Origin: Diphasiastrum complanatum
Lineage: Eukaryota; Streptophyta; Lycopodiopsida; Lycopodiales; Lycopodiaceae
Assembly: GCA_029204225.1 (NCBI GenBank)
Contig: CM055097.1
Coordinates: forward strand, 32,580,802-32,644,801
Length of the DNA: 64,000 nt
Reading direction: 5' to 3'
This document shows, piece after piece, positions 10,689 through 21,959 of the stretch (position 1 is its first letter; each line of letters begins with the position of its first letter). A program made the translations under genes and the position numbers. A model generated the notes under the pieces. The model did not search any database. It had not been told where the DNA came from and saw nothing but the letters and a program-made list of their open reading frames with translations.

Positions 10689-11420
10689 ATGGAAGACGAC
10701 CATGTTGATATACCTCTCAGCCCTTTAGTTGCTCTTCAATCATCGCCTGCTAATTTTAATCCAAGTCTTGACCATGATCCAAACACGGTGACTGCAAGTT
10801 CGCCTGTAGGTGTGTCTCCATCTATGCAAGTTCGCATGGACAGAATGGAGAAGACCATGGTAGAGATGCGAGCGATGCTTTCGACTGTGGCAAGAAATCA
10901 TGCATCATCCTCCCAATATGCTCCACCATATCCATACCCTTTTCCATCTCCCTCTGTAGCCTGTCCTATGTTCCCTCCATCCTATCCTGAGGATAAAGAT
11001 ATTAGCCTGCTCGCTTTGTTAGAAACCCTTCCCAGAGAACCACTGATATTGTAGACCAATGGCTGCACAAATGGGAGAAGTACTTTGATTTGAAACGGGC
11101 CCCAGCTAATGAAAGTTGGCGAGTCCGTAAGGCTGTTTATCATTTTACTGATTTTGCTAACAAATGGTGGCGCAAGTTACTAAAGTCAAATCAGGCCCCA
11201 TCCACCTAGGTTGATTTTAAACGGTCTTTCAGGACCCAGTTTATTCCTCCACATGAGCATGTACGAGCGATAGATGTTTGGTTTTTGCATCATTAGAGGC
11301 AGTACATAGTGCAGGAATATGCTGATAAGTACAGAGAGGTGCTTATCAAGATACCAGAGGAGATTCTGAAATGGCCTGTGGTTCACAAGTTTGTTTTTGG
11401 ACTTCGCGAACGTCTATAAT
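10689..11420 (+). pseudogene. Gypsy D: gag N-terminal part
   Basis: The ATG at 10689 opens a frame (MEDDHVDIPLSPL...) with a short helical stretch (RMDRMEKTMVEMRAML) typical of plant gypsy gag N-termini. A frameshift near 11040 moves on to IVDQWLHKWEKYFDL, FANKWWRKLLKS and YADKYREVLIKIPEE, the conserved capsid-like gag blocks. Two in-frame TAG stops (near 11207 and 11294) break it. Homology stops near 11420, where a minus-strand gag fragment of another element begins. The CCHC knuckle and pol of a matching plus-strand element appear only at 16745. Confidence 0.8.
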
Positions 11421-11429
11421 AGATGACAC

Positions 11430-11640
11430 TCTAGTCTTCGATGGAGTTTCGGGTTCCTTCTCACTTGTGACAGGTTCAATTGCAATAATTATTATTCCTC
11501 TTGCTCTTTCATGTTCCTGTGGGGTTCTTCAATTGCTCTAGAATTTGCTACAGGATCACTTCCATGACATCGACTTTAGCGGCAACTTGTTCAATCCTAA
11601 GGACTTCAATGCTCAAACCTTCCAAAGGATCCATTCTGAC
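11430..11640 (-). pseudogene. Gypsy H: gag N-terminus
   Basis: The minus strand reads MDPLEGLSIEVLRIEQVAAKVD followed by QILEQLKNP. This aligns with the gag of element E (RIDALSVKVDGMEQMLKQILDQLKP at 19640-19789). In-frame stops are present. It abuts the broken gag of element D. Confidence 0.6.
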
Positions 11641-12132
11641 AAAAAAGATGTCTTTGCCCGAAAATTAGACTTTGGAATAGTAAACTAAGAACTTAACTAG
11701 CCATAGAAAACTTAAATCGAATCTGAGAATTGTGTTTTCCCACAGAGACAGCCTGTCAAATGTTGAGATTGACCGACTGTCTCAGGTCTGCGTGTAAAAG
11801 AACAATAAAATCCCTAATTAGAATTCAGCAGGGCTGTTGCCTCATTATTTCATGTCACAATTGTCTCTGAAATCTGCATGTTGCAAGTCGCAACTGGAGT
11901 AAGTACTATTTGCGAGTAGTTGTAGGGCCAAGCAGGCTATGAAAGTGTGTGAAAATCTACAAAAAAACAGCAATTTGGACTCCAACCAGGGCAACGACTG
12001 TTTGCAGGCAATAGCAAGTTGTAAGTTTTCAAGGCAGTGGCGGGAAACAGAAGGTGCACTAGACAACAGCTTCACCAAATTTGAAATCACAGTAGGGTTT
12101 GCAACCCTCCAACCCACACTTGGTTTGATCTT
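11641..12132 (-). other. 5' leader of gypsy H
   Basis: Non-coding sequence lies between the gag start and the primer site on the minus strand. Its arrangement matches the leader of elements E and G. No other feature is seen. Confidence 0.5.
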
Positions 12133-12150
12133 CCTTTTGCTCTGATACCA
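12133..12150 (-). other. Primer-binding site of gypsy H
   Basis: Minus-strand TGGTATCAGAGCAAAAGG begins two bases inside the LTR end TGACA. The first 12 bases match the initiator-Met tRNA terminus exactly. Confidence 0.8.
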
Positions 12151-12152
12151 AA

Positions 12153-12750
12153 TGTCAGACTCTCTCTGAACTCTATTGACAAACAATAGATCTCTACATT
12201 GGTTGATCACACATCTGAAACTTTACTCAGTTTTCAGCAAGTACATTGCATGATCAAGCATGAAACCCTATGGAGCTGGCTGCCTTGTCTCCTCCCAACC
12301 TTTGTTGCATAAAATGTCATGAGGCATCCTCTCTCTAGGGTCATTTATAAACAATTTTCAAGCACCCCTTAACCCTGACACATCCTAATGTCGACACATG
12401 GCAAACTCCACGCACAGCCAACACTTGCCACTTGGCAGTACCTTAACACGGGCAAGCGACTAGGCTAACATGTGTCACTCATACACTAGACCAACTGTCC
12501 CAATGAGCATATGACACGTCATGTTGGCCAATCAACGCTCCTACTTTTTAGGAGGTTAGTTCAATCATTCCTAAATCAAGTACCCTAAATCAAAGCTTAG
12601 CATGCGACTCTGAGGTCTAGTAGCTCTAATTACAATTTACTCACAAAGGTCACTACAAGCCGGTGACTTAGCCATTCAATAATTACAATACTTACAAAAT
12701 GTGCATCCATCCATCCATGAAAACTGTGCACAATCAAGATGGGGAATAAA
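12153..12750 (-). repeat. LTR of gypsy H
   Basis: It shares long blocks with the LTR at 20392-20968, for example the TTGCCACTTGGCAGTACCTT block and the CAATGAGCATATGACACGT block, in the same minus orientation. The inner edge (TGTCA on the plus strand) is fixed by the primer site. The outer edge is approximate. Confidence 0.65.
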
Positions 12751-13523
12751 AGCTATAACACCACCAAACCACAACAACGAGCTAAAATGAAGTAGCTACA
12801 AGATCGTTGTTAGAGTCAAACAAAAGCCTTGCCACCAACAGAAGTTATTGAATCGAGTTTCCAAAGTAGAAATCGCATTCAAGATGTTGTCCAATGAGTT
12901 TTGATAATAATTGCTACTTTGACATTATTTGATTCTCATACTTATCCATAGGTGTAGATTGAGCATTCAACTTGAACCAATCTTTTTAACACTTTTGGCT
13001 CAAGGAAGAGATTGTCAAGCTTTAAGTCACAATCCCCTTGTTAAAATTCAATTAGCTTGATATAGTGAATGCTTTGTACATTGGGAGTGGAAATTTCAAA
13101 TTGTCCTCGAAGTTGAAATTTGAAACAATGCTTTACAATATGAAAATACTTGCATGTTGTAAAAGTTTCTAAATCATGTTGTTAGTTGAAGATGTATTGC
13201 ATTAACAAATATATGATCGAATGTTTTTGTAGGTATCTAAAGTTGTCTTTATCTCACTAGTATTCAATCATAGTCTCTCTAGAAAATTCCATGTGCTTAG
13301 CTGGACAAATGTGATCATGGTGATTATTAGATCCATGCAATAATTCATACGAGCTAAAATACACAAAAGTACGCATTTTTAGGTCGTGAATCTGGGTTAG
13401 ATGATTAAATTCAACATACACAATGTGGTTAACAATGGACAAGCTTTTTCAAATCAATGCCAACACAGAAGTAGCTCTTATCTTGATGTATGTCAAGAAA
13501 TACCTGGAAGTAAAAAATTCTAC
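12751..13523. other. Probable dynein intron, no other feature
   Basis: This lies downstream (on the minus strand) of the dynein exon ending at 13524. I find no continuation exon here and no recognisable transposon domain. Confidence 0.5.
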
Positions 13524-13694
13524 CTCTCCTGTATTGAGAATGTTGTCTATGTCTTCAACAAATCCTTCATCAGTGATTTGTGTATCACTAAACAGAAATA
13601 CTTTGGATACACCTGGATCTGCACCAGCCTTTTTTAGCATATTCATTAAATCTTCTCTCCATTCAACTTTTGTGTAGCTCTTGCTGATTTCCAC
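13524..13694 (-). CDS. Axonemal dynein heavy chain, exon f (AAA4 Walker B)
   Basis: This 171-bp exon (57 codons, phase 0) starts after a TATGCAG acceptor with VEISKSYTKVEWREDL. It contains the AAA4 Walker B strand (KVFLFSDTQI) and ends NILNTGE before a GTAGAA donor. In dynein heavy chains this block directly follows ...ELFQ, which is exactly where the exon ending at 34045 stops. The two exons are therefore consecutive although 20,350 bp apart. The next block (normally beginning VPNL) is not found at lower coordinates, so the gene continues beyond the window. Confidence 0.93.
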
Positions 13695-16159
13695 CTGCAT
13701 ATAAAGCGCATATGAATGAGATACATCGTCGAAACACGTTTTGGATAAAGCCTTGCCCATGTTTGGCAACGTTCCTTTATACCATAAACTTCACCTATTC
13801 TCAAAAGAAGATTTTAAATGACATCTTTGAAGTTCCATTTGTAGCCTTTCTAGATTTTATAGATAGATTCATTGAGCCACAAAGAATCTCATGCATACGT
13901 TGAGATAGGTGACATGACCTAGTCAGCTTGACAAAAGTCACCATATACTAGCAACACCTTACTTTATTTGGATAAAGAATATGGCAAAGAGTGAAAACTA
14001 AAGATCAAACCACATCAAGGCAATGCCATATACCACATCAACAAGTAAAGATAAAATTTGTGCACATATAACTTATTTTCAACTCTGAAATGCTGATTTT
14101 TGTTGAATTGTACTTCCAAGTACTGTTCCTACCCTCAAGTCTTGAACCTGCCTAACAAGAAGAATAGAAGATTTATTTACCCCTTACAAAACTTTTAGGA
14201 GGTACCACCCCTTGGTTCACATGCGTAGGCAGTCGAAACCTATGGACACGAGAGCACCTTGATGTCCCAACAACACCCCCTTCAAAAACAATTTTAGAAT
14301 TGTAGCAATATGCACTCTTCATAACGGAACAAAAACCTATGGCTAAGACAAATAGGCCAGCTATGTGTATGTAAACATCATGTAAGTAGGCCCCTCAAGA
14401 TAAAGAGGTACAAAGAAGCTCAAAAGGTGCGACAGAGAAGAGACTTGGCTAGAACTGTATCCCACAGAAGAAATTGATGTAATGAACCTCCTCCGATAGT
14501 AGCAGCCAGTAGAATAAAAACCACTAGAGACCTTATGTAAAGGTAGAAGCTGAAAAAGCCAAAGAGCAGACAAACTCAACCGAATGGACCAATAATGCCA
14601 CTTCTTAATTTTGATTTGACATTGATGAATCATTTACGAAAGTTAACAATATCTTTTTGATATTCAATTTCTCGACACTCGAAATCAGGTTAGTATTGGC
14701 AATTTCTTTCAAAATGCTGTAAAAATCGCCATGTGAAAGACCGCCATTAGTAATATTTTATGACATAAAATGCCTTAGAGATAGGGGTCCCAACGGGTCC
14801 AAAAAGCAGCTTGAGCAAATTTTCATAGTGGCCTTAGAATTGGCTTGATAAGAATTTGTAGAGTTTAATAGGCTTTTGCAATATGCAATCAATTATGCCA
14901 CAATTCTCATGTACTCTCTATTTCTTGAAGTGATATAAAATATCCAACATTGTTTTTCAAGAAGGCCAATCCAAGGCAAAACCTCCTAGACATGCTTATA
15001 GACCAAATCTAAGTTATCTGAAGGGATCACGAAGAGCTAGAAGTAGTTACGACAAAAGATTCAGAGCATGTAATCTAGGGTAATCTTACAATTGTAAAAT
15101 CATAAAATTAACATCATACTTTTGTTGCGCCAAATAAAGGTAAATCCACATAAACCATTCATGCCATGTAGCAATAGGTAATAAAGGAGATACAGATACA
15201 CCAATGTCCCAAGCAATCCATAAGGATCAAGAAGTTCTAGCACCACCAAATGAAGATGTCATAACTACATTCCAAGCTAGTCATGAGGAACTCATAAATG
15301 TGTGCCATGAAAACCTCTCTAAAAAAAATGTCGACCATGTGCTTGATGCACCCAAGCCAACCAAATGTTTTGAAATAGCATAATAGTAGACTCATGAATG
15401 CAAGAGGAGCCACAGAACCCCAGATCATAAATAGAAAGGAAAAATTGGCCAGATATGTCAAGCTATGTTAGCATACGCTCCAATATCTCTAGAATACTAG
15501 CATGTCTAGCAATCCTGAAAAGAGAATAAACTTCTACCCCGGCTGCAAAATAAATGAGTGGTCATATTGAAACTATGTATGGATGTGAATCATAAAATGG
15601 ATATGTGTCCAACTCACCAATAACAGGAGGAAAATGATGTACCTCATATGGTACATGAAAATGACAATGAAGTCCAATATGTAGCTTAGTTGGTGAATGT
15701 CGTCCTCTATTGGTTCTAGGTCTATAGGCTCTACAATTTAAACTATATCATCATATAACCCATCAAACTTTGAACACGTGTGTAACTCCCCCTCATATGT
15801 GAGAGGTACTTGCTCTAAAAAGGAAAGCACATGCACCCAATCCTCATGTGGAGAATCATGTGGTCCCTCCGAATAGACAAGTACTTTGTGAAATACAATC
15901 TCATATGACACAATTGAAATATCGAGTTCCCTTTGACTTATGCTATCTCAATAAATGCACCCTTACTAACTCAAATGTTGTGACAACTTGTGCACCATCC
16001 TCTAGCTCATCTAGAACATCTTGTGGTCCATCACATTCATGCAGATTTGCTTCCTCATATGCACATACTACAGTAGTATAATCAAGTTGAGCATGACACT
16101 CAACAATAGTAGAACTAAAAAGGCTAGTCTTGACAAGATCAAAATTAAGAGTATCATCC
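13695..16159. other. Part of giant dynein intron, unassigned
   Basis: This is the first stretch of the 20-kb intron. It is AT-rich with short open frames only, and I recognise no transposon protein domain. Parts of 14900-16160 have the feel of decayed gypsy non-coding sequence, but I cannot show homology by eye. Confidence 0.5.
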
Positions 16160-16743
16160 AATAGCTAGATATCAAGCTACACAGAGGGACTACCCTGAAT
16201 TCCTAAAAGAACTGGATAGAATAGATCCTTTACAGCCAAAATCTGGCAACCCACAAACTCTTTTTCTTGAAAAAACAGCAAGCAAGGGTTTGAAACTGAC
16301 AATCTTCAAAAATAGGAGGAAATAACAGAATAGGAATCTAATAATCACTACCCCACCAGCAACCTACCACCAGAAGACTATAGCAACTGTCAGATTCGAA
16401 AAATACTGAGAATTGAAAAAGTTACAAACACTTTTACAAAACTAAGGAAGGCTGATTTTACAAAAGCAAAGAGAAAAAGCAGGCTAAACAACAGTAGATG
16501 CTCAAAGGCTGCCCAAGGACCAGCAATCCACCATAGGGCTGCAATCTGCAGGCTTCAGGGCTCTCAAAATGCTCAGAAAAACTCCTGTAGGAGGGCGCCG
16601 ACCAACCTAGCATCCAATAAACCCTAACTGCAAACGAAAGTGATGCCAATCCCCGCATAATCTTGGAAAGGAACTGCTTTGATACCAAATGTCCCACAAA
16701 GCTATCTGAATACAACTCTAAGCACACCAAAGTAGGCTCCGAA
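16160..16743 (-). mobile_element. Gypsy G: leader, primer site and partial LTR
   Basis: From about 16172 this is a near-copy of 19896-20443, in the same orientation: leader, then the primer-binding site (16670-16687 reads TGGTATCAAAGCAGTTCC on the minus strand), then about 54 bp of LTR starting at 16690. It ends abruptly at 16743, where plus-strand gag of another element begins. It is a truncated member of the E family. Confidence 0.8.
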
Positions 16744-16744
16744 A

Positions 16745-17190
16745 CGGGAAACTCGAGTGGTCAAGGCCAAGGGGGCCAAATGCCTTGGGGTAAGCGCAAA
16801 TTCAAGAAGTTTAAAGGCCAATGGCAAGGGCAAGGACAAGGGCAAGCTCCAGGTGGCCAAAAGGGTAACCAAAAGGCAAAGGGTTGTATGGGCGGCCTAA
16901 TGCCCAAGGGGGTCAACGCTCTATGTTGTCGCCACAAGACCAAGAGAGAGCAAAAGGAGAGAATTTATGCTTTGGATGCTTGGGAGAACATCGGTGGAAG
17001 GAATGTCCACAAAACCAGATGAGAACCACTTATAGCCTTCAAGTAGAGCAGCAGCAGCAACCAATGGAAGTAGAGGAGATCTTGCCAGAAGCTAATCCTG
17101 ATGTTCCTTGTTTGATGAATGTTTTTGTGGTGTGGAAGGTGGACACGGCTCCTCCAGTGACACTATCAAAAGCGGCGCAATATGGGTATT
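16745..17190 (+). pseudogene. Gypsy D: gag C-terminus with CCHC zinc knuckle
   Basis: A Gly/Gln/Lys-rich stretch (repeats of GQGQGQ) leads into LCFGCLGEHRWKECP, a CCHC knuckle (C-x2-C-x4-H-x4-C) that binds retrotransposon RNA. The parts lie in two overlapping frames (16663-17022 and 16884-17192), which indicates a frameshift. It probably belongs to the same plus-strand family as the gag at 10689; the two parts are separated by H, a dynein exon and G. Confidence 0.8.
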
Positions 17191-17560
17191 AGTTTCCTGA
17201 CACTTCTTTGATAGTTATGCGTGGACAACTTTGTGGTAGAAGTATTTTAGTCTATTTGACCGTGGGTCCTCGCATAATGTCATAAATTCAACTCTTGTTT
17301 CGAAGTTAAAAGTGAGCACACAACCGTCCAAGTACCAGTACACAGTCGAGATGGCTGATGGAAAGGGTACAGAGATTTGGGACACGAGGGTTGTGAGTAT
17401 GCTTTTAACTATTCAGAGTTATTCTGAGGAGTTGGATTTTGAGATAACTCGTTTGGCGCGCTTTGATGTTGTGCTGGGGATGTGTTGGCACGCGATGCGG
17501 AAGCCTTACATAGCCTGGGATACTCATGTGTATGAGTTTTAGCATGGTGGTAAGCTTCAT
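17191..17560 (+). pseudogene. Gypsy D: protease
   Basis: The active-site region reads D-R-G-S-S-H-N-V-I near 17256, where the family has D-S/T-G. The frame is shifted at that point. It continues as LVSKLKVSTQPSKYQYTVEMADGKG, and the second conserved block is RFDVVLGMCWH (normally the DVILGMDWL type). The altered triad and frameshift mean it cannot be active. Confidence 0.75.
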
Positions 17561-18365
17561 TCCATCCGTGGTGAGCGGGATGTGCCTCCAGGACCACTGG
17601 TCTCAGCTACGCAGTTGCGTAAGGTAAGCTGTGAAGGTATGTATGTTTGTTTTCTGCTGGATATGACTACTATTACTAGTGAGAGTAGCATGTGGCAGGT
17701 GCAAGACAATACTTCAGCTAACCTAGACCGTGAAATTAGGAGTGAGTTTGTAGATGTGTTTACTGATGATTTACCATCTGCCGCCTCATAGAAATGTTGA
17801 ACATAAGATTGAGCTTATTCCCAGATGCTGTCCTGTAAATAGACCACCTTATAGAATGAGTTTGAGAGAGGAAGGGGAGGTGAGGAAGATGCTAGAGGAC
17901 TATCTTGCACATGGGCAGATTAGGCCTAGCTTCTCACCTTTTGCCTCTCCGATCATTCTAGTAAAAAAGAAGGACGGATCTTGGCATATGTGTGTGGATT
18001 ATCGAGGCCTTAATAAGATTTTAAGCATCGATATCCTATGCCACGTATTGATGATTTGCTTGATGCTCTTCATGGTGCCACTATATTTAGTAAGATAGAC
18101 TTGAAGAGTGCGTATCATCAGGTTTGAGTTCGTGAAGAGGATGTCCATAAAACTGCCTTCCGAACTCGGTTTGGTCATTATGAGTATCTTGTGATGCCCT
18201 TTGGTTTGACTAACGCCCCAGCTACATTCATGATGTTGATGAATGACGTACTCTGACCGTATATGGGGTATGTATGTTGTGAACTTTATTGATGGTATTT
18301 TGACTTACAGTGTAGGTGAGGCCAAGCATGTGACCCACCTTAGGACTGTGTTGTCTACGTTGAGG
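17561..18365 (+). pseudogene. Gypsy D: reverse transcriptase, dead
   Basis: RT blocks occur in order: [40 protein letters not shown], then after a frameshift [35 protein letters not shown]. The catalytic box reads FIDG where the family has a D-D pair, so the last aspartate is lost. Stops interrupt at about 18125 and 18256. RT ends at LRTVLSTLRE, immediately before an inverted RNase H segment. Confidence 0.88.
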
Positions 18366-18630
18366 GAAAACAATCCGAGACAATGCATCAGCCACTCTAT
18401 TTTCTGCCCCTTTCTTATACCGAATTTCCATCTGAAATTCTTGCATAAGTTCAGACCATCTCGCCTGTCGGCCTCTGAGATCGGGCTGTTTGCAGAAATA
18501 CCTCAAGGTATCATGATCAGTGTACACATAAAACTCGGATCCGTACAAATAATGCCTCCACACCTTAACGCATGGATTATGGCAAACAACTCTTTCTCAG
18601 GAGTCGTATAATTCCGCTGTTTTGTACTGC
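18366..18630 (-). pseudogene. Inverted RNase H segment inside gypsy D
   Basis: On the minus strand the frame reads NYTTPEKELFAIIHALR, MWRHYLYGSEFYVYTDHDTL, QARWSELMQEFQMEIRY and VADALSRI, a clear gypsy RNase H. It sits exactly between plus-strand RT and plus-strand integrase, the place where a plus-strand RNase H should be. It is either a local inversion with loss of flanks or an insertion of a related minus-strand piece. Confidence 0.85.
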
Positions 18631-19075
18631 TGTAATGGATAAGCTTGAGGTGCAATCGAGAATGAGTTGTACTGATCACCCTGAAACGGATGGTCAAACT
18701 GAGAGAGTTGACCAAACCATGGAGGACATGCTTAGGGCGTATGTAAATGTTAGGCGAACGCAATGGGAGAAATATTTGCCATTGTTGGAGTTTACTTATA
18801 ATGATAAAAAGAATGCTTCAACTAAGATCAGTCCTTTCGAATTGAATTATGGTTTTAGGCCAACTAGTCCAATTATGGTAGGGATACCTCGTAGAGTGCC
18901 TAGTGTTGTTGACTTTCTAACTCACATGGTACAGATGCTTGAGTTAGCCAAGAAAAATGTGAAACTGGCGATGGATCGCGCAAAGACATCTGCTGATCAC
19001 GATTGCACACCAAGAGAGTTCGAGGAAGGAGACATGGTGTTTCTCCTTATTCCAAAGGACTCAACTTCTCTCAAG
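18631..19075 (+). pseudogene. Gypsy D: integrase core to C-terminus
   Basis: The frame reads MDKLEVQSRMSCTDHPETDGQTER, VDQTMEDMLRAYV, LPLLEFTYND and FELNYGFRPTSPIMVG, i.e. the second half of the integrase core with the catalytic Glu. It then reads EEGDMVFLLIPKDSTSLK, where it stops against minus-strand gag of element E. The zinc finger and first two catalytic aspartates are missing. Confidence 0.85.
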
Positions 19076-19789
19076 ATGGGACTTCTTCCCATCTTCATAA
19101 TAAAGAGCCATCTGAATGGCATTCTAAACAGTGTGTGTTTGCTCCTTTCCCACAAAAGGCCGCAAATTCTCCCTGAGTCCTTCAATAAAATAAAACACCT
19201 ATAAATACATAGGCAATCCTCAGGAATCCTCAGCAACGCCTCTCTCTTGAACCGATCAGCATATTTTTTAACAGACCAATTGCCTTGCTTAAGACATGTC
19301 CACTGTTGCATGGCTCGATTCTTTTCATCAAGAGGCACCCAATTTTGCACAAACATCCTCCCAGGACTCCGGTACAAGGCCATCTTTTTCAACTTTTCTC
19401 CACCATCATTGTGCCGATTCCTATAACCGATAGGTAGCTTCAACAATCATCTCTGACTCATCGGTAATTCCACACATTCCAAAGGCCTTCTCCCATTTCT
19501 GTAGCCAGTTTTCCACTGCATCTGTGGTTCTTACCACTACTACACCTGTAAACTTTGGAGGTTTCAAGTCCTTAATGGACGTCATCTTGCGCTTCCTGCC
19601 AAGATCTGCATCTCTTTCAGTTGAACCAACCTCACCACCCAAATTCCCTGTAGCACTTATTCTTTTAGGTGCATGGCCAGGCTTCAATTGGTCTAAGATC
19701 TGCTTTAGCATCTGCTCCATGCCATCAACTTTGACAGAAAGTGCATCGATCCTCTGAGAATCATGTGTAGTATCACTAGAAGATGCCAT
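19076..19789 (-). pseudogene. Gypsy E: gag
   Basis: The minus-strand ATG at 19789 starts MASSSDTTHDSQRIDALSVK, with a heptad-like helical segment (VDGMEQMLKQILDQL). The text then follows gag order: KPPKFTGV, AVENWLQKWEKAFG, and in a second frame FVQNWVPLDEKNRAMQQW and YADRFKREALLRIPED. The shift between frames is near 19430. It ends where the element D integrase begins, so E has no pol here. Confidence 0.82.
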
Positions 19790-20371
19790 AGCAAAAACTA
19801 CCCAGGAAACACAGAGCAACTTGCAAAATTATGCAAAAAACCAGCAACTAAAGCACTTGAAACAAAGCACAAATAGGCTTTTCTCACCTCAAACAAGCTA
19901 CACAGAGGGACTATCCTGAATTCCTAAAAGAACTGAATAGAATAGAAATATGGCAACCCACAAACTCTTTTTCTTGACAAAACAGCAAACAAGGGTTTGA
20001 AACTGACAATCTTCAAAAACAGGAGGAAATAACAGAATAGGAATCTGATAGGCACTACCCCACCAGCGACCTACCAGAAGACTATAGCAACTGTCAGATT
20101 CAAAAAATACTGAGAATTGAAAAAGTTACAAACACTTTTACAAAACTAAGGAAGGCTGATTTATACAAAAGCAAAGAGAAAAAGCAGGCTAAACAACAGT
20201 AGATGCTCAAAGGCTGCCCAAGGACCAGCAATCCACCATAGGGCTGCAATCTGTAAGCTTCAGGGCTCTAAAATGCTCAGAAAAACTCCTGTGGAGGGCA
20301 CCGACCAACCTAGCATCCAATAAACCCTAACTGCAAACGAAAGTGATGCCAATCCCACACAATCTTGGAAA
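19790..20371 (-). other. 5' leader of gypsy E
   Basis: Non-coding leader. 19896-20371 is repeated almost base for base at 16172-16669 in element G. Confidence 0.75.
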
Positions 20372-20389
20372 GGAACTGCTTTGATACCA
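20372..20389 (-). other. Primer-binding site of gypsy E
   Basis: Minus-strand TGGTATCAAAGCAGTTCC, two bases inside the LTR end, matches the initiator-Met type with one early mismatch. It is the same as in element G. Confidence 0.8.
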
Positions 20390-20391
20390 AA

Positions 20392-20968
20392 TGTCACAAA
20401 GCTATCTGAATACAACTCTAAGCACACCAAAGTAGGCTCCGAAATATCCACTTTATTGATTTCTCTCAAAGTACATGGCAAACTATCCACATAAACACAT
20501 AAGAGCACTACTGCTAAGTCTCCTCCTAGCCTCTTGCTGCATAGATTATGATGAGGAATGCCTCTCTCTAGGCTCACTTATACACAATCCTCAAGCACCC
20601 ACTTAATCCTGACCCTTTCCTAACGCGACACATGGCGAACCCCATGCACAATCGACACTTGCCACTTGGCAGTACCTTGACCCATTGGCAAGCGAGTAGG
20701 AGGACCGTCCGACCCGTGTCACTCATGCACTTGACCACGTGTCCCAATGAGCATATGACACGTGTCCCGTTGACCGGTCAACTCCTACTTTTGAGGAGGT
20801 CAGTCCAGCAGCCTCTAAATTAAGACCCAGTACCCTATACCAAATATAAGCAGGACAACAAGTCACCAGAAACCTACTATTTACATTTTTACAAAACACC
20901 ACAGGCCGGTGTGAGCCATTAATATTTACAAATTTACAAGTCTGACGTGTTCTGAGGAGGAATATAAA
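20392..20968 (-). repeat. LTR of gypsy E (about 577 bp)
   Basis: The inner end (minus-strand ...GTGACA) is set by the primer site. The outer end is set by a purine tract on its far side (TTGGGGAGAG, minus strand). The first bases would read TTTATATT, so the canonical TG start is altered. It carries ACACGTGTC and TTGACCGGTCAA palindromes. Having a purine tract outside and a primer site inside means sequence from another element borders it. Confidence 0.65.
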
Positions 20969-21959
20969 CTCTCCCCAACATCTGACAACAGTGCCCTCAA
21001 TGTGAGGCTTACAGAAATTTACTAAACCCTAGAAAACTAGAAGAAAGGCCCCAAGCAATAGCTTTGATAATAGTTGGTCGTAAATAAATGTGAAAATAGA
21101 ACTATCTCAAAAATACTCTAATTCATGAGAAGAAAATGGATGCACCAATGGAGATATTGAAAGAGAGGACATAAGTCATCACAACAAGTATCCAAAAGCA
21201 ACACACAAATATCCACAATGCATAGTACATCAACGATAAATCATGCGGTAAATATATCTCTAATGTACTGGTCTATAGACAACATGATACTATTGCAAGC
21301 CAATTTATCTAAGATAGATCCAAAAACCAAAGAAATAAAAAATGCCAAGGAATAGCTCACTCAAAGTATTGTACGCCCAAGAATGCCATAAGAAAGTCTC
21401 GCCATGTAGGACCCCAAAAAATGAAATATCCAAAGCTAGTCGAATAGCCTAGGAGTACCACAGAGACAAACATATACTCGGCAAGCATGCAATATGTAAT
21501 AACCAGGAGGGAACTTGAAGTATAAGTGCATCATTTAGCAACTAAGAATGCCAGGAAACATGCAGCATAAGTAGGTCACCTAATGGACACTTGTTCAAGA
21601 AACCAAGGTATCCGGAATGCCCAAAGACTGTATACTAGTATATACTCAATCCATGGATATTGTATCAATGACGCATAAATGACTATAATAGGCACAATCA
21701 AACAATCTCCCATGACGAATGACCAAGAGCATCTGATGTAATCAAAAGCGCTAGCAAAGGGTTCTTCCACAAAGAGCCCAAGCAATACCAATAGATTGAA
21801 TACTCAATGAATGAATGACTAATGTCTAAATGCATAGACATACTATCTAGAGGCCTTAGTAGTGGAACTTTCTTGACATTAGGGCAGCTTAGGATACCTG
21901 GGTCCCATAACGACATGCTCTTAATGGTAACTGGCGCAATACCTAAAGGTATACTAGTT
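20969..21959 (-). mobile_element. Gypsy F: 3' non-coding region
   Basis: The first 100-200 bases match the region downstream of the chromodomain in fragment A: the motif GGAGATATTGA-AGAGAGGACATAAGTC-TCACAAC near 21150 recurs at 75-110. F is therefore an A-family member. It ends at the purine tract TTGGGGAGAG beside the LTR at 20392. No pol is present between here and gag. Confidence 0.6.
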
